Source of the DNA: Ruminiclostridium cellobioparum DSM 1351 = ATCC 15832
Lineage (GTDB): Bacteria > Bacillota > Clostridia > Acetivibrionales > DSM-1351
Length of the DNA: 35,550 bases
NCBI RefSeq assembly: GCF_000621505.1
Contig: NZ_JHYD01000054.1
Span: 1 to 35,550, forward strand
Reading direction: 5' to 3'
The position numbers and the translations under genes are program-made. Positions within the stretch are counted from its first letter, which is position 1, and each line of letters begins with the position of its first letter. The notes beneath the pieces were generated by a model. It was not told the origin of the DNA. It searched no databases and was given only the letters and a program-made list of their open reading frames with translations. Below, one piece after another: positions 1 through 6,792 of this stretch.

Positions 1-58
1 GTAAAAAACTGGAGAATGTTAGAGGTGCGAGAAGAAAATTGCATCTTAAAACATAGAG

Positions 59-83
59 CTCGAAAGCTATTGGAGTTTTCGAG
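59..83 (+). other. Short hairpin upstream of the ynfA-like gene
   Basis: CTCGAAAGCT (59-68) can pair with AGTTTTCGAG (74-83), ten base pairs with one G-U, around a 5-nt loop. No T-run follows, so it does not look like a terminator. A TATAAT match sits just downstream at 89-94, but there is no good -35 at the right distance. It could be an operator or part of an upstream transcript. The function is unknown. Confidence 0.3.
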
Positions 84-126
84 AGTATTATAATAAGTTA
101 TTGGAGGTTGAAGGGGGAGGAAGCCA

Positions 127-462
127 TTGGAAATAGTCAAATCGCTGTTTTACTTTATAATAGCCGGAATATTCGAAATAGGTGGAGGATACTTGATCTG
201 GCTATGGCTGCGTGAGGGAAGAGGCATATTATATGGAATTGCAGGCTCAATCATCCTCATATTATATGGAATCGTTCCTACCTTGCAGCCTCAGAATGCT
301 TCCTTCGGGAGAGTCTATGCCACTTACGGAGGGATATTTATTGTTTTGTCAATTTTATGGGGGTGGCAGGTGGACAAGGTTGTTCCCGACAAAATTGACT
401 TAGTAGGCGGAGCAATTGCTTTGGTTGGAGTTGGGATTATTATGTATTATCCAAGGGGGTAA
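127..462 (+). CDS. YnfA/UPF0060 family small membrane protein
   Basis: The product is 111 residues, the usual length of the YnfA (UPF0060) family of small integral membrane proteins with four predicted membrane helices. The family look is clear: an N-terminal helix with [10 protein letters not shown], a middle segment GIVPTLQP, then [13 protein letters not shown] and a C-terminal hydrophobic helix ending in [11 protein letters not shown]. The start is a TTG at 127, chosen because a strong Shine-Dalgarno run (GGGGGAGG, about 113-120) lies 6 nt upstream and no ATG fits. The biochemical role of the family is unsettled; some members are described as drug-resistance-like small transporters. A small terminator follows at 511-534, so the gene appears to be transcribed alone or at the end of an upstream unit lying outside the window. 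Confidence 0.9.
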   Translation: MEIVKSLFYFIIAGIFEIGGGYLIWLWLREGRGILYGIAGSIILILYGIVPTLQPQNASFGRVYATYGGIFIVLSILWGWQVDKVVPDKIDLVGGAIALVGVGIIMYYPRG

Positions 463-510
463 CATAATTTTATATTAAAACCTGACTTTTATAATAACCA
501 GGTATAGCAT

Positions 511-534
511 CGGCTTATTAAGCCGGCGGTTTTT
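511..534 (+). terminator. Intrinsic terminator after the ynfA-like gene
   Basis: CGGCTT (511-516) pairs with AAGCCG (520-525) around a 3-nt loop. A GCGG spacer and a run of five T (530-534) follow. The stem is short, so termination may be partial. It separates the YnfA-like gene from the acetyltransferase. Confidence 0.5.
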
Positions 535-561
535 AATTAATGTATGAATGTAGGGATTTTT

Positions 562-1026
562 ATGATTAATATTATTAAATTAGCAGACAGCGGACAAAAA
601 TCAAATATTACAAATTCAATATTGAGACAGCTGCCTGAATGGTTCGGGATTGAAGAAGCCATCGTGGAGTATGCGGGCGGGTCGGTAAATACAGATTTTT
701 ACACGGCATACAGGCTCGATAAACCTGTTGGGTTTATCAGTATAAAGGCTATTAATATTTATACTTCGGAAATATATGTAACAGCTGTGTTAAAGGAATA
801 TCAGCACATGGGAATAGGTAAAAAGCTTCTGGAGACAGCACAGGAAGAATTGATTAATAAAAATGTCAAGTTTCTTATGGTAAAGACCCTGGGTGATTCA
901 CATCCTGATGAATACTATATGAAAACCAGAAAATTTTACTGTAAAATGGGCTTCTATCCTCTGGAGGAATTGAAGGAGATATGGGGTGAAGAATGCCCCT
1001 GCCTTATTATGGTAAAAGCACTATAA
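562..1026 (+). CDS. GNAT family N-acetyltransferase
   Basis: The product of about 154 residues has the GNAT fold signature. A beta-strand EIYVTAVLKEY leads into the acetyl-CoA pyrophosphate loop Q-H-M-G-I-G-K-K-L-L (consensus R/Q-x-x-G-x-G/A), followed by the amphipathic helix and the late motif FYCKMGFYPLEEL typical of the substrate-side C-terminus. The substrate cannot be read from the sequence. I chose ATG 562 because AGGGA (552-556) lies 5 nt upstream. The in-frame ATG at 544 has no ribosome site and sits at the end of the terminator tail, and using it would add six residues. The gene stands alone between a terminator and a noncoding, repeat-bearing stretch. Confidence 0.85.
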   Translation: MINIIKLADSGQKSNITNSILRQLPEWFGIEEAIVEYAGGSVNTDFYTAYRLDKPVGFISIKAINIYTSEIYVTAVLKEYQHMGIGKKLLETAQEELINKNVKFLMVKTLGDSHPDEYYMKTRKFYCKMGFYPLEELKEIWGEECPCLIMVKAL

Positions 1027-1121
1027 CAATTTTATTTGACGGCTTATATACAAAATGGGCTTTGTTTCATATGCGACAAGCCCATTCAAACACCGGTTAT
1101 AGAAATGAATTAGTACCGACG

Positions 1122-1375
1122 ATGAAGAAAGTGGTGGTGGGCATGGTGATAAAATACATCATTATAATTCATATCATATACACCGTCCATGTCATGTATG
1201 CAGTCCATGCAATCCATACAGTGCATACCATGCATACCGTCCATGCCATCCATACTTTCTGAGGGTATTGGCAGGAGATCATCTTTTTTGGGGCTGCATA
1301 AAACATTCTTGGGAAAACAATCCAGCATTTCAGGGCCTCCTAATAAAAACTATATTATTATATTATGTGCTATAA
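1122..1375 (+). pseudogene. Remnant of a His/Cys/Pro/Tyr-rich small protein, possibly coat-like
   Basis: The frame open from 1109 to 1375 encodes a Gly-His start (GGGHGDKIHHYNSYHIH), then tripeptide units RPC, HVC, SPC, NPY, SAY, HAY, RPC, HPY, and a short unrelated tail. It has no usable start codon: a TGA lies at 1106-1108 and no ATG, GTG or TTG follows before the repeats. An ATG at 1122 opens the neighbouring frame (MKKVVVGMV...), so a one-base indel near the G-rich run at 1131-1140 would join a normal start to the Cys/His-rich frame. His/Cys/Tyr-rich short proteins are common among clostridial spore coat and crust components, but I cannot assign it to a family. It could also be noncoding repeat DNA. 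Confidence 0.3.
1185..1256 (+). repeat. Tandem 9-nt repeat, eight units (four 18-nt pairs)
   Basis: Eight consecutive 9-nt units of the form (g/a)t(c/g)cat(g/a)c(c/a/t), for example gtccatgca, atccataca, gtgcatacc, gtccatgcc, fill exactly 72 nt. They also pair into four 18-nt blocks. Because 9 is divisible by 3, every frame stays open across the array: Pro-Cys/Pro-Tyr units in one frame and Val-His/Ile-His units in another. The rest of 1027-1521 is AT-rich and I see no other gene in it. Confidence 0.6.
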
Positions 1376-1521
1376 GAGAAATAGTTACTAATTATGAAAT
1401 TATGTAAATATATAATACTGTTATTATCAGCATTTCAAACTGAAGGGATTTTTATGAAAACATTAATACTTAATAATTCGAATTGATGGAGTAAGTAGAT
1501 TATGTACTGATTTGAAATTAT

Positions 1522-1556
1522 ATAATATGACACGATATCGTCATATTATCTATGAT
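1522..1556 (+). promoter_or_regulatory. Promoter with overlapping palindromic operator candidate
   Basis: A -35 match ATGACA (1527-1532) is followed by an 18-nt spacer and a -10 match TATGAT (1551-1556). An imperfect palindrome overlies the -35 and spacer: ATAATATGA (1522-1530) is exactly complementary to TCATATTAT (1541-1549), with a CGATATCG core (1533-1540) whose centre is shifted by one base. Transcription would start about 45 nt before the glycosylase-like gene at 1607. This size and position suit a dimeric repressor of TetR or MarR type, which is an inference; no regulator gene is adjacent. Confidence 0.5.
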
Positions 1557-1606
1557 ATACTTCAGAGAAAATTGTTTTTATATATTGAAAATCAGGAGTG
1601 AAAATT

Positions 1607-2206
1607 ATGATGGAAGCTATCAGTTGTAACTGTACGGGAATTGTAAAAAGCGGATTTCGTAAACCGGATTGGAAAATTGATTACGGTAAAGTTAAAGTTC
1701 TTATGATTTCTGAAGCTCCGCCCGGTAATGCCGGAGATTACTACTCTGAAGAAAGAACCGACTATATGGTTACCACAATCCAGGCATTCCAGGATGCGGG
1801 AATAAACGTAAAAGGGCTTAAAGACATAATATCTGAAGGCTTTCAGATTACAACCGCAGTCAAATGTCCCAAAATAGAATATAGTATACCTAACAGTACA
1901 ATCAAATCATGCAGCCAGTTGCTTGAAAATGAACTGGAACTGTATCCCAATGTAAAGGTTTATATGTTAATGGGTGATGTGGCGATAAGTGCGATGAACA
2001 ATATTGCAAGAAAACGTTTTGGCAAACGGGTTATTCCGGCAGGCTCCACATATAAAATCAGAGGTAATGAGTATATGTTTGGTGATATCAGGGTATTTCC
2101 GTCCTACCTGCAAACAGGTAAGAATTATTTAATTGAAAAATCTAAACGTACTATGATTGCCGAGGATATTAAAAAAGCATTTGAACTTATAAATAAGAAT
2201 TGTTAA
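1607..2206 (+). CDS. Uracil-DNA glycosylase superfamily (family 4/5-like) protein
   Basis: This 199-residue product resembles the small iron-sulfur uracil-DNA glycosylases, which remove uracil from DNA. Residues 33-46 (MISEAPPGNAGDYY) sit where the family has its GEAPG-x-x-E active-site loop. Residues 81-89 (ITTAVKCPK) match the 'N-x-V-K-C-R-P' strand, and a Cys near residue 102 (IKSCSQLL) precedes YPNVKVYMLMGDVA, the usual P-x-x-I-x-x-L-G-x-x-A strand. FPSYLQTG (about 164-171) takes the place of the HPS motif. Cys7, Cys9, Cys86 and Cys102 could hold the 4Fe-4S cluster, though the first pair is CxC rather than CxxC. ATG 1607 is chosen because AGGAG (1594-1598) lies 8 nt upstream; the GTG at 1598 overlaps that site. 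The loop and HPS changes leave glycosylase activity uncertain. The gene has its own promoter and operator candidate. Confidence 0.7.
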   Translation: MMEAISCNCTGIVKSGFRKPDWKIDYGKVKVLMISEAPPGNAGDYYSEERTDYMVTTIQAFQDAGINVKGLKDIISEGFQITTAVKCPKIEYSIPNSTIKSCSQLLENELELYPNVKVYMLMGDVAISAMNNIARKRFGKRVIPAGSTYKIRGNEYMFGDIRVFPSYLQTGKNYLIEKSKRTMIAEDIKKAFELINKNC

Positions 2207-2279
2207 TCCGGTTACTAATTAATCTTGCTGCTCATTAGGTTTAAGAATTGCAATCATTTATTAAAAAGGAGGCTGTCAA

Positions 2280-2663
2280 GTGAATAACACAGACAAGGTA
2301 AAAGCTTTATGGAATGATATAAACGATCAGAATTGGAATAACATACACACATATTTTGACCAGGAGGCAATAATCAACTGGAATAATACAAATGAAAAGT
2401 TTAATGCAGAGGAATTTGTTACTGCAAATAGAGAATATCCAGGGGATTGGAGGATTGTTATTGAACGGTTGGAGACAATCAACAATCTGGTAATCTCTGT
2501 TGTTAAAGTTGAACCTGATTCTGGTGACTTATCATTTCACGCAACCTCCTTCTTTGAATTTTTAAACGGTAAAATAAAATTACTGAATGAATACTGGGGA
2601 GAAGATGGCAATCCACCTCAATGGAGGATTGATAAAAAAATTGGCAGGCCGATAAATTTATAA
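2280..2663 (+). CDS. SnoaL-like / NTF2-like fold protein
   Basis: The 127-residue product has the size and layout of SnoaL-like (NTF2 superfamily) proteins. An N-terminal helix (KVKALWNDINDQNW) is followed by an acidic-aromatic turn (IHTYFDQEAIINWNNT), a helix (NAEEFVTANREYPGD), and then four strands such as RIVIERLETI, LVISVVKVEP, SFHATSFFEFLNGKI and KLLNEYWGED. Members of this fold are either enzymes or ligand-binding proteins, so no reaction can be assigned. The GTG start at 2280 is well supported by AGGAGG (2267-2272) with a 7-nt spacer. The ending GNPPQWRI-x-x-x-IGRPI is common in bacterial homologues annotated as nuclear transport factor 2 family. Confidence 0.8.
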   Translation: MNNTDKVKALWNDINDQNWNNIHTYFDQEAIINWNNTNEKFNAEEFVTANREYPGDWRIVIERLETINNLVISVVKVEPDSGDLSFHATSFFEFLNGKIKLLNEYWGEDGNPPQWRIDKKIGRPINL

Positions 2664-2686
2664 TTTTCTCATGGGAGATAGAGAAT

Positions 2687-3136
2687 ATGCATGAACGAAT
2701 GCTTGACAAAGAGGTTATCCCATCTGAAAATGATATCTTTAAATATCTGGGAGAATATAGCAGCAGGCTTCTGAAATATCTGGAATTGAAACTGGCGGCA
2801 AACTACAAGCTGGTGAAGGAACTCAGGTTTCCTTTTGGGAATAATTATGGCTGGGGATACAAATATTCCAATAACGCGACTCACCTGTGCTATTTGTTTT
2901 TTGAAAAAGAGGGTTTCACTGTTTTACTCCAAATAAACGGTAAAGGAAAAGAAGTATTGGAGAAAAACAGGGAAGCCTATCTTCAAAAGACTTTGGAGCT
3001 GTGGGAACGAAGATATCCCTGCGGAGAAGGTGGCTGGGTAAATTATCGGCCCTTTTCGGAAGCAGAAACAGACGATATTATTAAATTGCTTGAAATTAAG
3101 GTCAGGCCAAAGAAAAATAAGGAGGTTACCTTGTAA
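2687..3136 (+). CDS. DUF3788 family protein
   Basis: The 149-residue protein fits the DUF3788 family: an N-terminal 'D-K-E-x-x-P-s' segment, a middle G-W-x-Y-K-Y-S motif, a strand L-C-Y-L-F-F-E-K-E-G-F-T-V-L-L-Q-I and a late acidic segment with R-P-F-S-E-A-E-T-D-D-I-I-K-L-L-E-I-K. These are small cytosolic proteins of unknown function, often found singly in Firmicutes and Bacteroidetes. ATG 2687 has GGGAG (2673-2677) 9 nt upstream. It lies 23 nt after the SnoaL-like gene and may be co-transcribed with it. Its last 11 nt overlap the end of the convergent MATE gene, and I see no bidirectional terminator between them. Confidence 0.75.
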   Translation: MHERMLDKEVIPSENDIFKYLGEYSSRLLKYLELKLAANYKLVKELRFPFGNNYGWGYKYSNNATHLCYLFFEKEGFTVLLQINGKGKEVLEKNREAYLQKTLELWERRYPCGEGGWVNYRPFSEAETDDIIKLLEIKVRPKKNKEVTL

Positions 3137-4490
3137 CGTTGTTCAGCCACTTCCGGCTCCTGTACCGGGCTAAAGTGAGAGGTATTTTAATTATCTCGTC
3201 ACTCATTAAGATAATATAAACCACCGGTACACTCCACTTGAAGATAAAGGCAGCAAAGGCACTTAACAGTATTGAACCTCCCCACATGGTTGAAACATCA
3301 AGGAACAGGCCGAAACGGGTATCTCCTCCCGCACGGAATACTCCTACAACCAGGGTGGTATTAAAAGCCTGGGCTATTACAAAGTAGGACATGACGTACA
3401 TCATTACCGACAGGTATCCCTGTGTTACCGGTGTCAGATTCAGGACAGAAATGGCAATTGGCCTTGCTATGAGGATAATTATGGCACCGCAGGCTCCTGC
3501 CAGAATGCTGAGTTTGATAAATCTGTTCGAATAATTTTTGGCGGTATCCAGGTTGTTTTCACCGATAGCTTTTCCAACCGATATGGCAGTGGCGTTTGCA
3601 AGGCCGAAAGCTATGACGGTGGCAAGCTGTCTGGCTACCTGGGCAACAGAATTGGAGGATACTACAGCCTTTCCCAGATGTCCTATTATAACGGCGTTGG
3701 TTGCCACTCCGGCGCCCCACATCAATTCATTGAGGGTTACAGGAATGGAGTACCTTAAAAAATCGCCGAAAAGCAGCCTGTCCCTTACAAAAAGGCTGGA
3801 TATCCCAAAGTGCAGAACGTCGTTGAATTTTCTGGCATATATTATTACACATAAAAACTCAATACCTCTTGAGGAAAGAGTTGCAATGGCTGCTCCCCGT
3901 ATACCCATTTGAGGAAATCCAAACAGGCCGAATATAAGAATAGAGGCTATTATCACATTTGATACCAGCGAAATGAGATATATGACGGTTGAGACCACCA
4001 CCCGCTCTACACTTCGCATCACATTCAGGTAAATCATTGTTACCGACATGAATATATAAGACAGTGAAACAATCCGTAAATATTTAACTCCTTCAGCAAT
4101 AACATCTTTTTCATTTGTGAATATACTCATTATCTGATGAGGAAAAATGAGCACTGCCGATGTGAAAAAAACAGAGATAATCAATGAAAATCTCATACAG
4201 ATTCCCATTATTTTTATTATGCTCTCCTTATCTCCTTTTCCCCAGTATTGCGCGGTTAGTACGGCCGCCCCCGAAGTCAGGCCGAAGAATATCAGTACCA
4301 TGATAAATTGAACCTGGCCTGCAAGTGAAGCGGCAGATAAAACAGTTTCACTGATTTTTCCCAGCATGAGGACATCGATGGAAGAAATTCCGACGTTGAT
4401 CAGATTCTGAATTGCCATGGGGACAACAAGGGTAAAGGCCATTTTATAAAAAGTTTTTGTGTCATTTGCAATATTCGTAATTTTTTTCAT
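3126..4490 (-). CDS. MATE family multidrug/metabolite exporter
   Basis: The product of 454 residues has twelve hydrophobic segments arranged as two similar halves, the layout of MATE (multi-antimicrobial extrusion) transporters, which use Na+ or H+ gradients to export organic cations or metabolites. Typical features include an N-terminal P-M-A-I-Q-N-L-I-N-V segment, S-S-I-D-V-L-M-L-G-K in the first helix pair, and A-Q-Y-W-G-K-G-D after the second helix. I take ATG 4490 (MKKITNIAND), with GGTG about 8 nt upstream; a longer frame to 4538 adds 16 residues without a ribosome site. A weak minus-strand promoter is possible (TTGACA at 4562-4567, poor -10 near 4539). The substrate cannot be read from sequence. 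Confidence 0.93.
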   Translation of the reverse strand: MKKITNIANDTKTFYKMAFTLVVPMAIQNLINVGISSIDVLMLGKISETVLSAASLAGQVQFIMVLIFFGLTSGAAVLTAQYWGKGDKESIIKIMGICMRFSLIISVFFTSAVLIFPHQIMSIFTNEKDVIAEGVKYLRIVSLSYIFMSVTMIYLNVMRSVERVVVSTVIYLISLVSNVIIASILIFGLFGFPQMGIRGAAIATLSSRGIEFLCVIIYARKFNDVLHFGISSLFVRDRLLFGDFLRYSIPVTLNELMWGAGVATNAVIIGHLGKAVVSSNSVAQVARQLATVIAFGLANATAISVGKAIGENNLDTAKNYSNRFIKLSILAGACGAIIILIARPIAISVLNLTPVTQGYLSVMMYVMSYFVIAQAFNTTLVVGVFRAGGDTRFGLFLDVSTMWGGSILLSAFAAFIFKWSVPVVYIILMSDEIIKIPLTLARYRSRKWLNNVTR

Positions 4491-4631
4491 AAGTATCACC
4501 ATTTTCATTATAATCCTATCCAGTATACCACAGAGCACGAATAGTGCATAAGCAAAATTTTTGTCAAATGTCTATAAATTTTAAAGTAAAGAGAAAGTAA
4601 GGAATATGATAAAAAATGGTATAGTAATAAC

Positions 4632-4660
4632 TGGAACTCCATATCATGATATGGTAGTAT
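4632..4660 (+). promoter_or_regulatory. Perfect 16-bp palindrome in the putative hemW promoter
   Basis: CCATATCATGATATGG (4639-4654) is a perfect palindrome. It nearly fills the 17-nt spacer between a poor -35 (TGGAAC, 4632-4637) and a -10-like TAGTAT (4655-4660). The position suggests a repressor or MerR-like activator site, but the promoter match is weak. It lies 48 nt upstream of the chosen hemW start. Confidence 0.35.
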
Positions 4661-4702
4661 AAATACATGAGTATCAAAATATTACCAAAAGGAGATGAAA
4701 GC

Positions 4703-5845
4703 ATGTCACTCATGAATAAAACCGGTCTTTATATTCATGTTCCTTTTTGCGGTTCAAAATGCAACTATTGTGATTTCAATTCCTACGTTGGAAAAATGGA
4801 TTTGGCAGAAGAATACTTTGCCTGTATGAAAAAAGAGATTGATCTGTACCGGGATGAAATGGCACTCAACAAGATAGGTACCATTTTTATCGGAGGAGGG
4901 ACGCCAACCTGTGTTGAACCCCGGTTTATAGGAGAGATTCTCAATGAGTGCAGGGAAAAGTATCATGTATCGGAGCCCTGTGAAATAACCATTGAAAGTA
5001 ATCCCGGCACAATAAACGAAGAGAAGCTGAAGGAATACGGACAGTACGGTATAAACAGGATTAGCATCGGTTTGCAGGCGTATCAGGAAAACCTTTTAAA
5101 ATACCTCGGCAGACGACATACTGCAGATGAATTTGTTTCCAGTGTGGAAATGGCCCAAAAAGCCGGTTTTGATAATATAAATGCCGATATAATATTTGGT
5201 ATACCGGGACAGACGTTAAAGGATTGGAAGGATACCCTGAGTGTACTGACAGACCTGGGTGTAACCCACATTTCAGCATATGACCTTAAGGTTGAAGAAG
5301 GCACAAGATTCGGTGATATGCGCGATACAGGCAAGCTTATTGAGATGGAGGATGAGCTTGACAGGGAAATGTATCATTATGCAATCGAATATCTAAAGCA
5401 ACAGGGTTTTAATCACTATGAACTTTCCAATTTTGCAAGGGAAGGCTGCGAATGCCGGCACAATCTCATATACTGGAACTGTCTGGAGTATCTTGGACTG
5501 GGTGCAGGTGCGCATTCGTTCCTCCAGGATATCAGATTTGAAAACCAGGCCACCATCGAGGGCTATATAGAATATCTGTCAAAAGGTCAAAAGCCGGTTG
5601 AGGAACGGTATGTCAGAGATTTCTGCGAAAAAATGTCGGAGTATATGTTCCTGGGACTCAGGCTTATTGATGGTGTGAGCAGAGAAAAATTTGAGGACAG
5701 GTTCAATCAGAATATATTCGACGCCTATGCAGCTAAGATCGACAGGTTGAAAAAGAAACAGCTTATCGAAACCGATGATAAAAGTATCAGACTGACCCGG
5801 TTGGGCCTGGATCTGGCAAATCAGGTTTTTGTTGAGTTTGTTTAG
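4703..5845 (+). CDS. hemW: Radical SAM heme chaperone HemW
   Basis: The 380-residue product is a radical SAM protein of the HemW group, which bind and insert heme and were long misnamed oxygen-independent coproporphyrinogen oxidases. The cluster motif is C16-x3-C20-x2-C23-D-F. The Phe after the last Cys-Asp, in place of the fourth Cys of HemN, marks HemW. GGGTPT follows at about residues 72-77, then the SAM-binding strand EITIESNPGT, GINRISIGLQ, ADIIFGIPGQT and the C-terminal domain with ELSNFAREG-x-x-C-x-H-N-x-x-YW. ATG 4703 is chosen because AAAAGGAG (4687-4694) lies 8 nt upstream and the length then fits the family; an in-frame ATG at 4667 would add 12 residues without a ribosome site. No strong terminator follows; a MITE-like element begins 86 nt downstream. 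Confidence 0.95.
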   Translation: MSLMNKTGLYIHVPFCGSKCNYCDFNSYVGKMDLAEEYFACMKKEIDLYRDEMALNKIGTIFIGGGTPTCVEPRFIGEILNECREKYHVSEPCEITIESNPGTINEEKLKEYGQYGINRISIGLQAYQENLLKYLGRRHTADEFVSSVEMAQKAGFDNINADIIFGIPGQTLKDWKDTLSVLTDLGVTHISAYDLKVEEGTRFGDMRDTGKLIEMEDELDREMYHYAIEYLKQQGFNHYELSNFAREGCECRHNLIYWNCLEYLGLGAGAHSFLQDIRFENQATIEGYIEYLSKGQKPVEERYVRDFCEKMSEYMFLGLRLIDGVSREKFEDRFNQNIFDAYAAKIDRLKKKQLIETDDKSIRLTRLGLDLANQVFVEFV

Positions 5846-5931
5846 CCTTTTTTATTATAGAGAGCGGGGAAGTAAATAAAGAATTGAATTTACCTCGGCA
5901 AATTTAACAGTGTTTAGTGTTTGAGGTACTT

Positions 5932-6206
5932 TACCCTCTATTGACAATGTACAATACGTTTTTGAGTGGTTAATTTGCCCTGCGGCTGCGTTGAAGCCGC
6001 TTGCAAGGCACAAAGCCTTACTGCACGCCTTTGCCTTGTCGCAAGCCAAATTATCTCACTCAAAAATCACCGACCTCACACCGAGATATTTTGACAATTT
6101 TCGAGGAGGATGGATGCAGCCTTGCTGACGCAAGGCAAGGACGACGACAAAGAAAAGTGGCAAAATAGCCGGCGTGAGGCGTGTTATACATTGTCAACAG
6201 AGGGTA
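5932..6206. mobile_element. 275-bp MITE-like inverted-repeat element
   Basis: The ends are inverted repeats of about 27 nt with 24 matches. Left end 5932-5958 begins TACCCTCTATTGACAATGTA; right end 6180-6206, read on the other strand, begins TACCCTCTGTTGACAATGTA. Both ends carry a terminal TA, which would suit TA target duplication as made by IS630/Tc1-type transposases (inference). Inside are two long imperfect hairpin arms: 5961-5979 with 6045-6064 (TTTGAGTG...CACTCAAA), and 6073-6095 with 6160-6181 (CCTCACACCG...CGGCGTGAGG). Smaller perfect stems occur within them: GCGGCT/AGCCGC at 5982-6000 and GCCTTGC/GCAAGGC at 6119-6136. No transposase is encoded; short open frames inside are not gene-like. 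It sits between the convergent ends of hemW and rpsT, where insertion does little harm. Confidence 0.7.
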
Positions 6207-6215
6207 TATTGAAAC

Positions 6216-6242
6216 AAAAAAACTCAGGCTGTTTTCCTGAGT
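6216..6242 (-). terminator. Intrinsic terminator of rpsT
   Basis: Read on the minus strand, ACTCAGG (6242-6236) pairs with CCTGAGT (6228-6222) around a 7-nt loop, followed by a run of T (opposite the A-run at 6216-6222). It begins 18 nt after the rpsT stop. The plus side also has a broken T-run after the stem (6243-6254), so it may work in both directions and stop hemW read-through too. Confidence 0.85.
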
Positions 6243-6259
6243 TTTTGCTTTTTTCAACA

Positions 6260-6517
6260 TTATTTTGCCGCATTCAAAGCTTTTGCTAATCTTGACTTTC
6301 TTCTCGCAGCGGTGTTTTTGTGGAGCAAGTTTTTAGCTGCAGCTTTATCTATAGCCTTGGTAGTTGCTTTGTAAGCATCAGCAGCACCCTCACCGCTGGC
6401 AATAGCTTCTTTACATTTCTTAACAGTGGTCTTAAGAGCCGACTTTCTGATAGTATTCTTTAAAGTCTTGGTTTCAGTAACCTTAACTCTCTTTATTGCA
6501 GATTTAATATTTGGCAA
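6260..6517 (-). CDS. rpsT: Ribosomal protein bS20
   Basis: This is the small, basic, helical 30S protein that binds 16S rRNA. The sequence L-P-N-I-K-S-A-I-K-R-V-K at the start, the central I-R-K-S-A-L-K-T-T-V-K-K and the C-terminal K-N-L-L-H-K-N-T-A-A-R-R-K-S-R-L-A-K are the family hallmarks. The length is 85 residues, as usual. The start is a TTG at 6517, because an excellent AGGAGGTG (6524-6531 on the plus coordinates) lies 6 nt upstream; longer frames have no ribosome site. A non-ATG start is known for rpsT in other bacteria, where it is part of autoregulation. The gene has its own promoter and terminator and is divergent from gpr, a common neighbour in Clostridia. Confidence 0.95.
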   Translation of the reverse strand: MPNIKSAIKRVKVTETKTLKNTIRKSALKTTVKKCKEAIASGEGAADAYKATTKAIDKAAAKNLLHKNTAARRKSRLAKALNAAK

Positions 6518-6618
6518 AGTATTCACCTCCTGCGAGCCTAATTTCGCGTAAAACGTGAGCAAAAAAATCAATAATATTTAATCGGTTAACAAACCGCTTC
6601 TTGCCCATAACAGATGAT

Positions 6619-6647
6619 ATTTTACCATGAACTTTTTTAAAATGCAA
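6619..6647 (-). promoter_or_regulatory. Vegetative promoter of rpsT
   Basis: On the minus strand a -35 TTGCAT (6647-6642) is followed by exactly 17 nt and a -10 TAAAAT (6624-6619), good sigma-A matches. This gives an untranslated leader of about 90 nt, with a small CGGTT/AACCG hairpin near 6585-6600, that could take part in translational autoregulation of S20. I see no clear sigma-F or sigma-G promoter for the divergent gpr gene in the same 275-bp gap. Confidence 0.65.
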
Positions 6648-6792
6648 GTATTAACCCTTATTTTTCTAATTTAACTTTTGAGAAAAATAACTTTTACTTG
6701 AAAATGTTACTCAACATAAATACTAAAATCCAGGTTTATTTGAAATACTAATCAATATAAATAATTTCAGTTTTTGAAGAAAGGACACATTT

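Noticed and set aside
993-1262. His/Val-rich 89-codon frame starting inside the acetyltransferase gene
   Set aside because: The ATG lies within the upstream gene without a ribosome site, and the protein is just one reading of the 9-nt repeat array.
4491-4538. Extended N-terminus of the MATE protein
   Set aside because: The extra 16 residues have no ribosome site and do not match the usual short N-terminus; the ATG at 4490 fits better.
5855-6260. Two short minus-strand frames in the hemW-rpsT gap
   Set aside because: They fall within the inverted-repeat element, have no ribosome sites, and read through its hairpins.
6660-6792. Sporulation sigma-factor promoter for gpr
   Set aside because: Some CATA-like matches occur in the AT-rich gap, but none has a convincing -35 at the right spacing.
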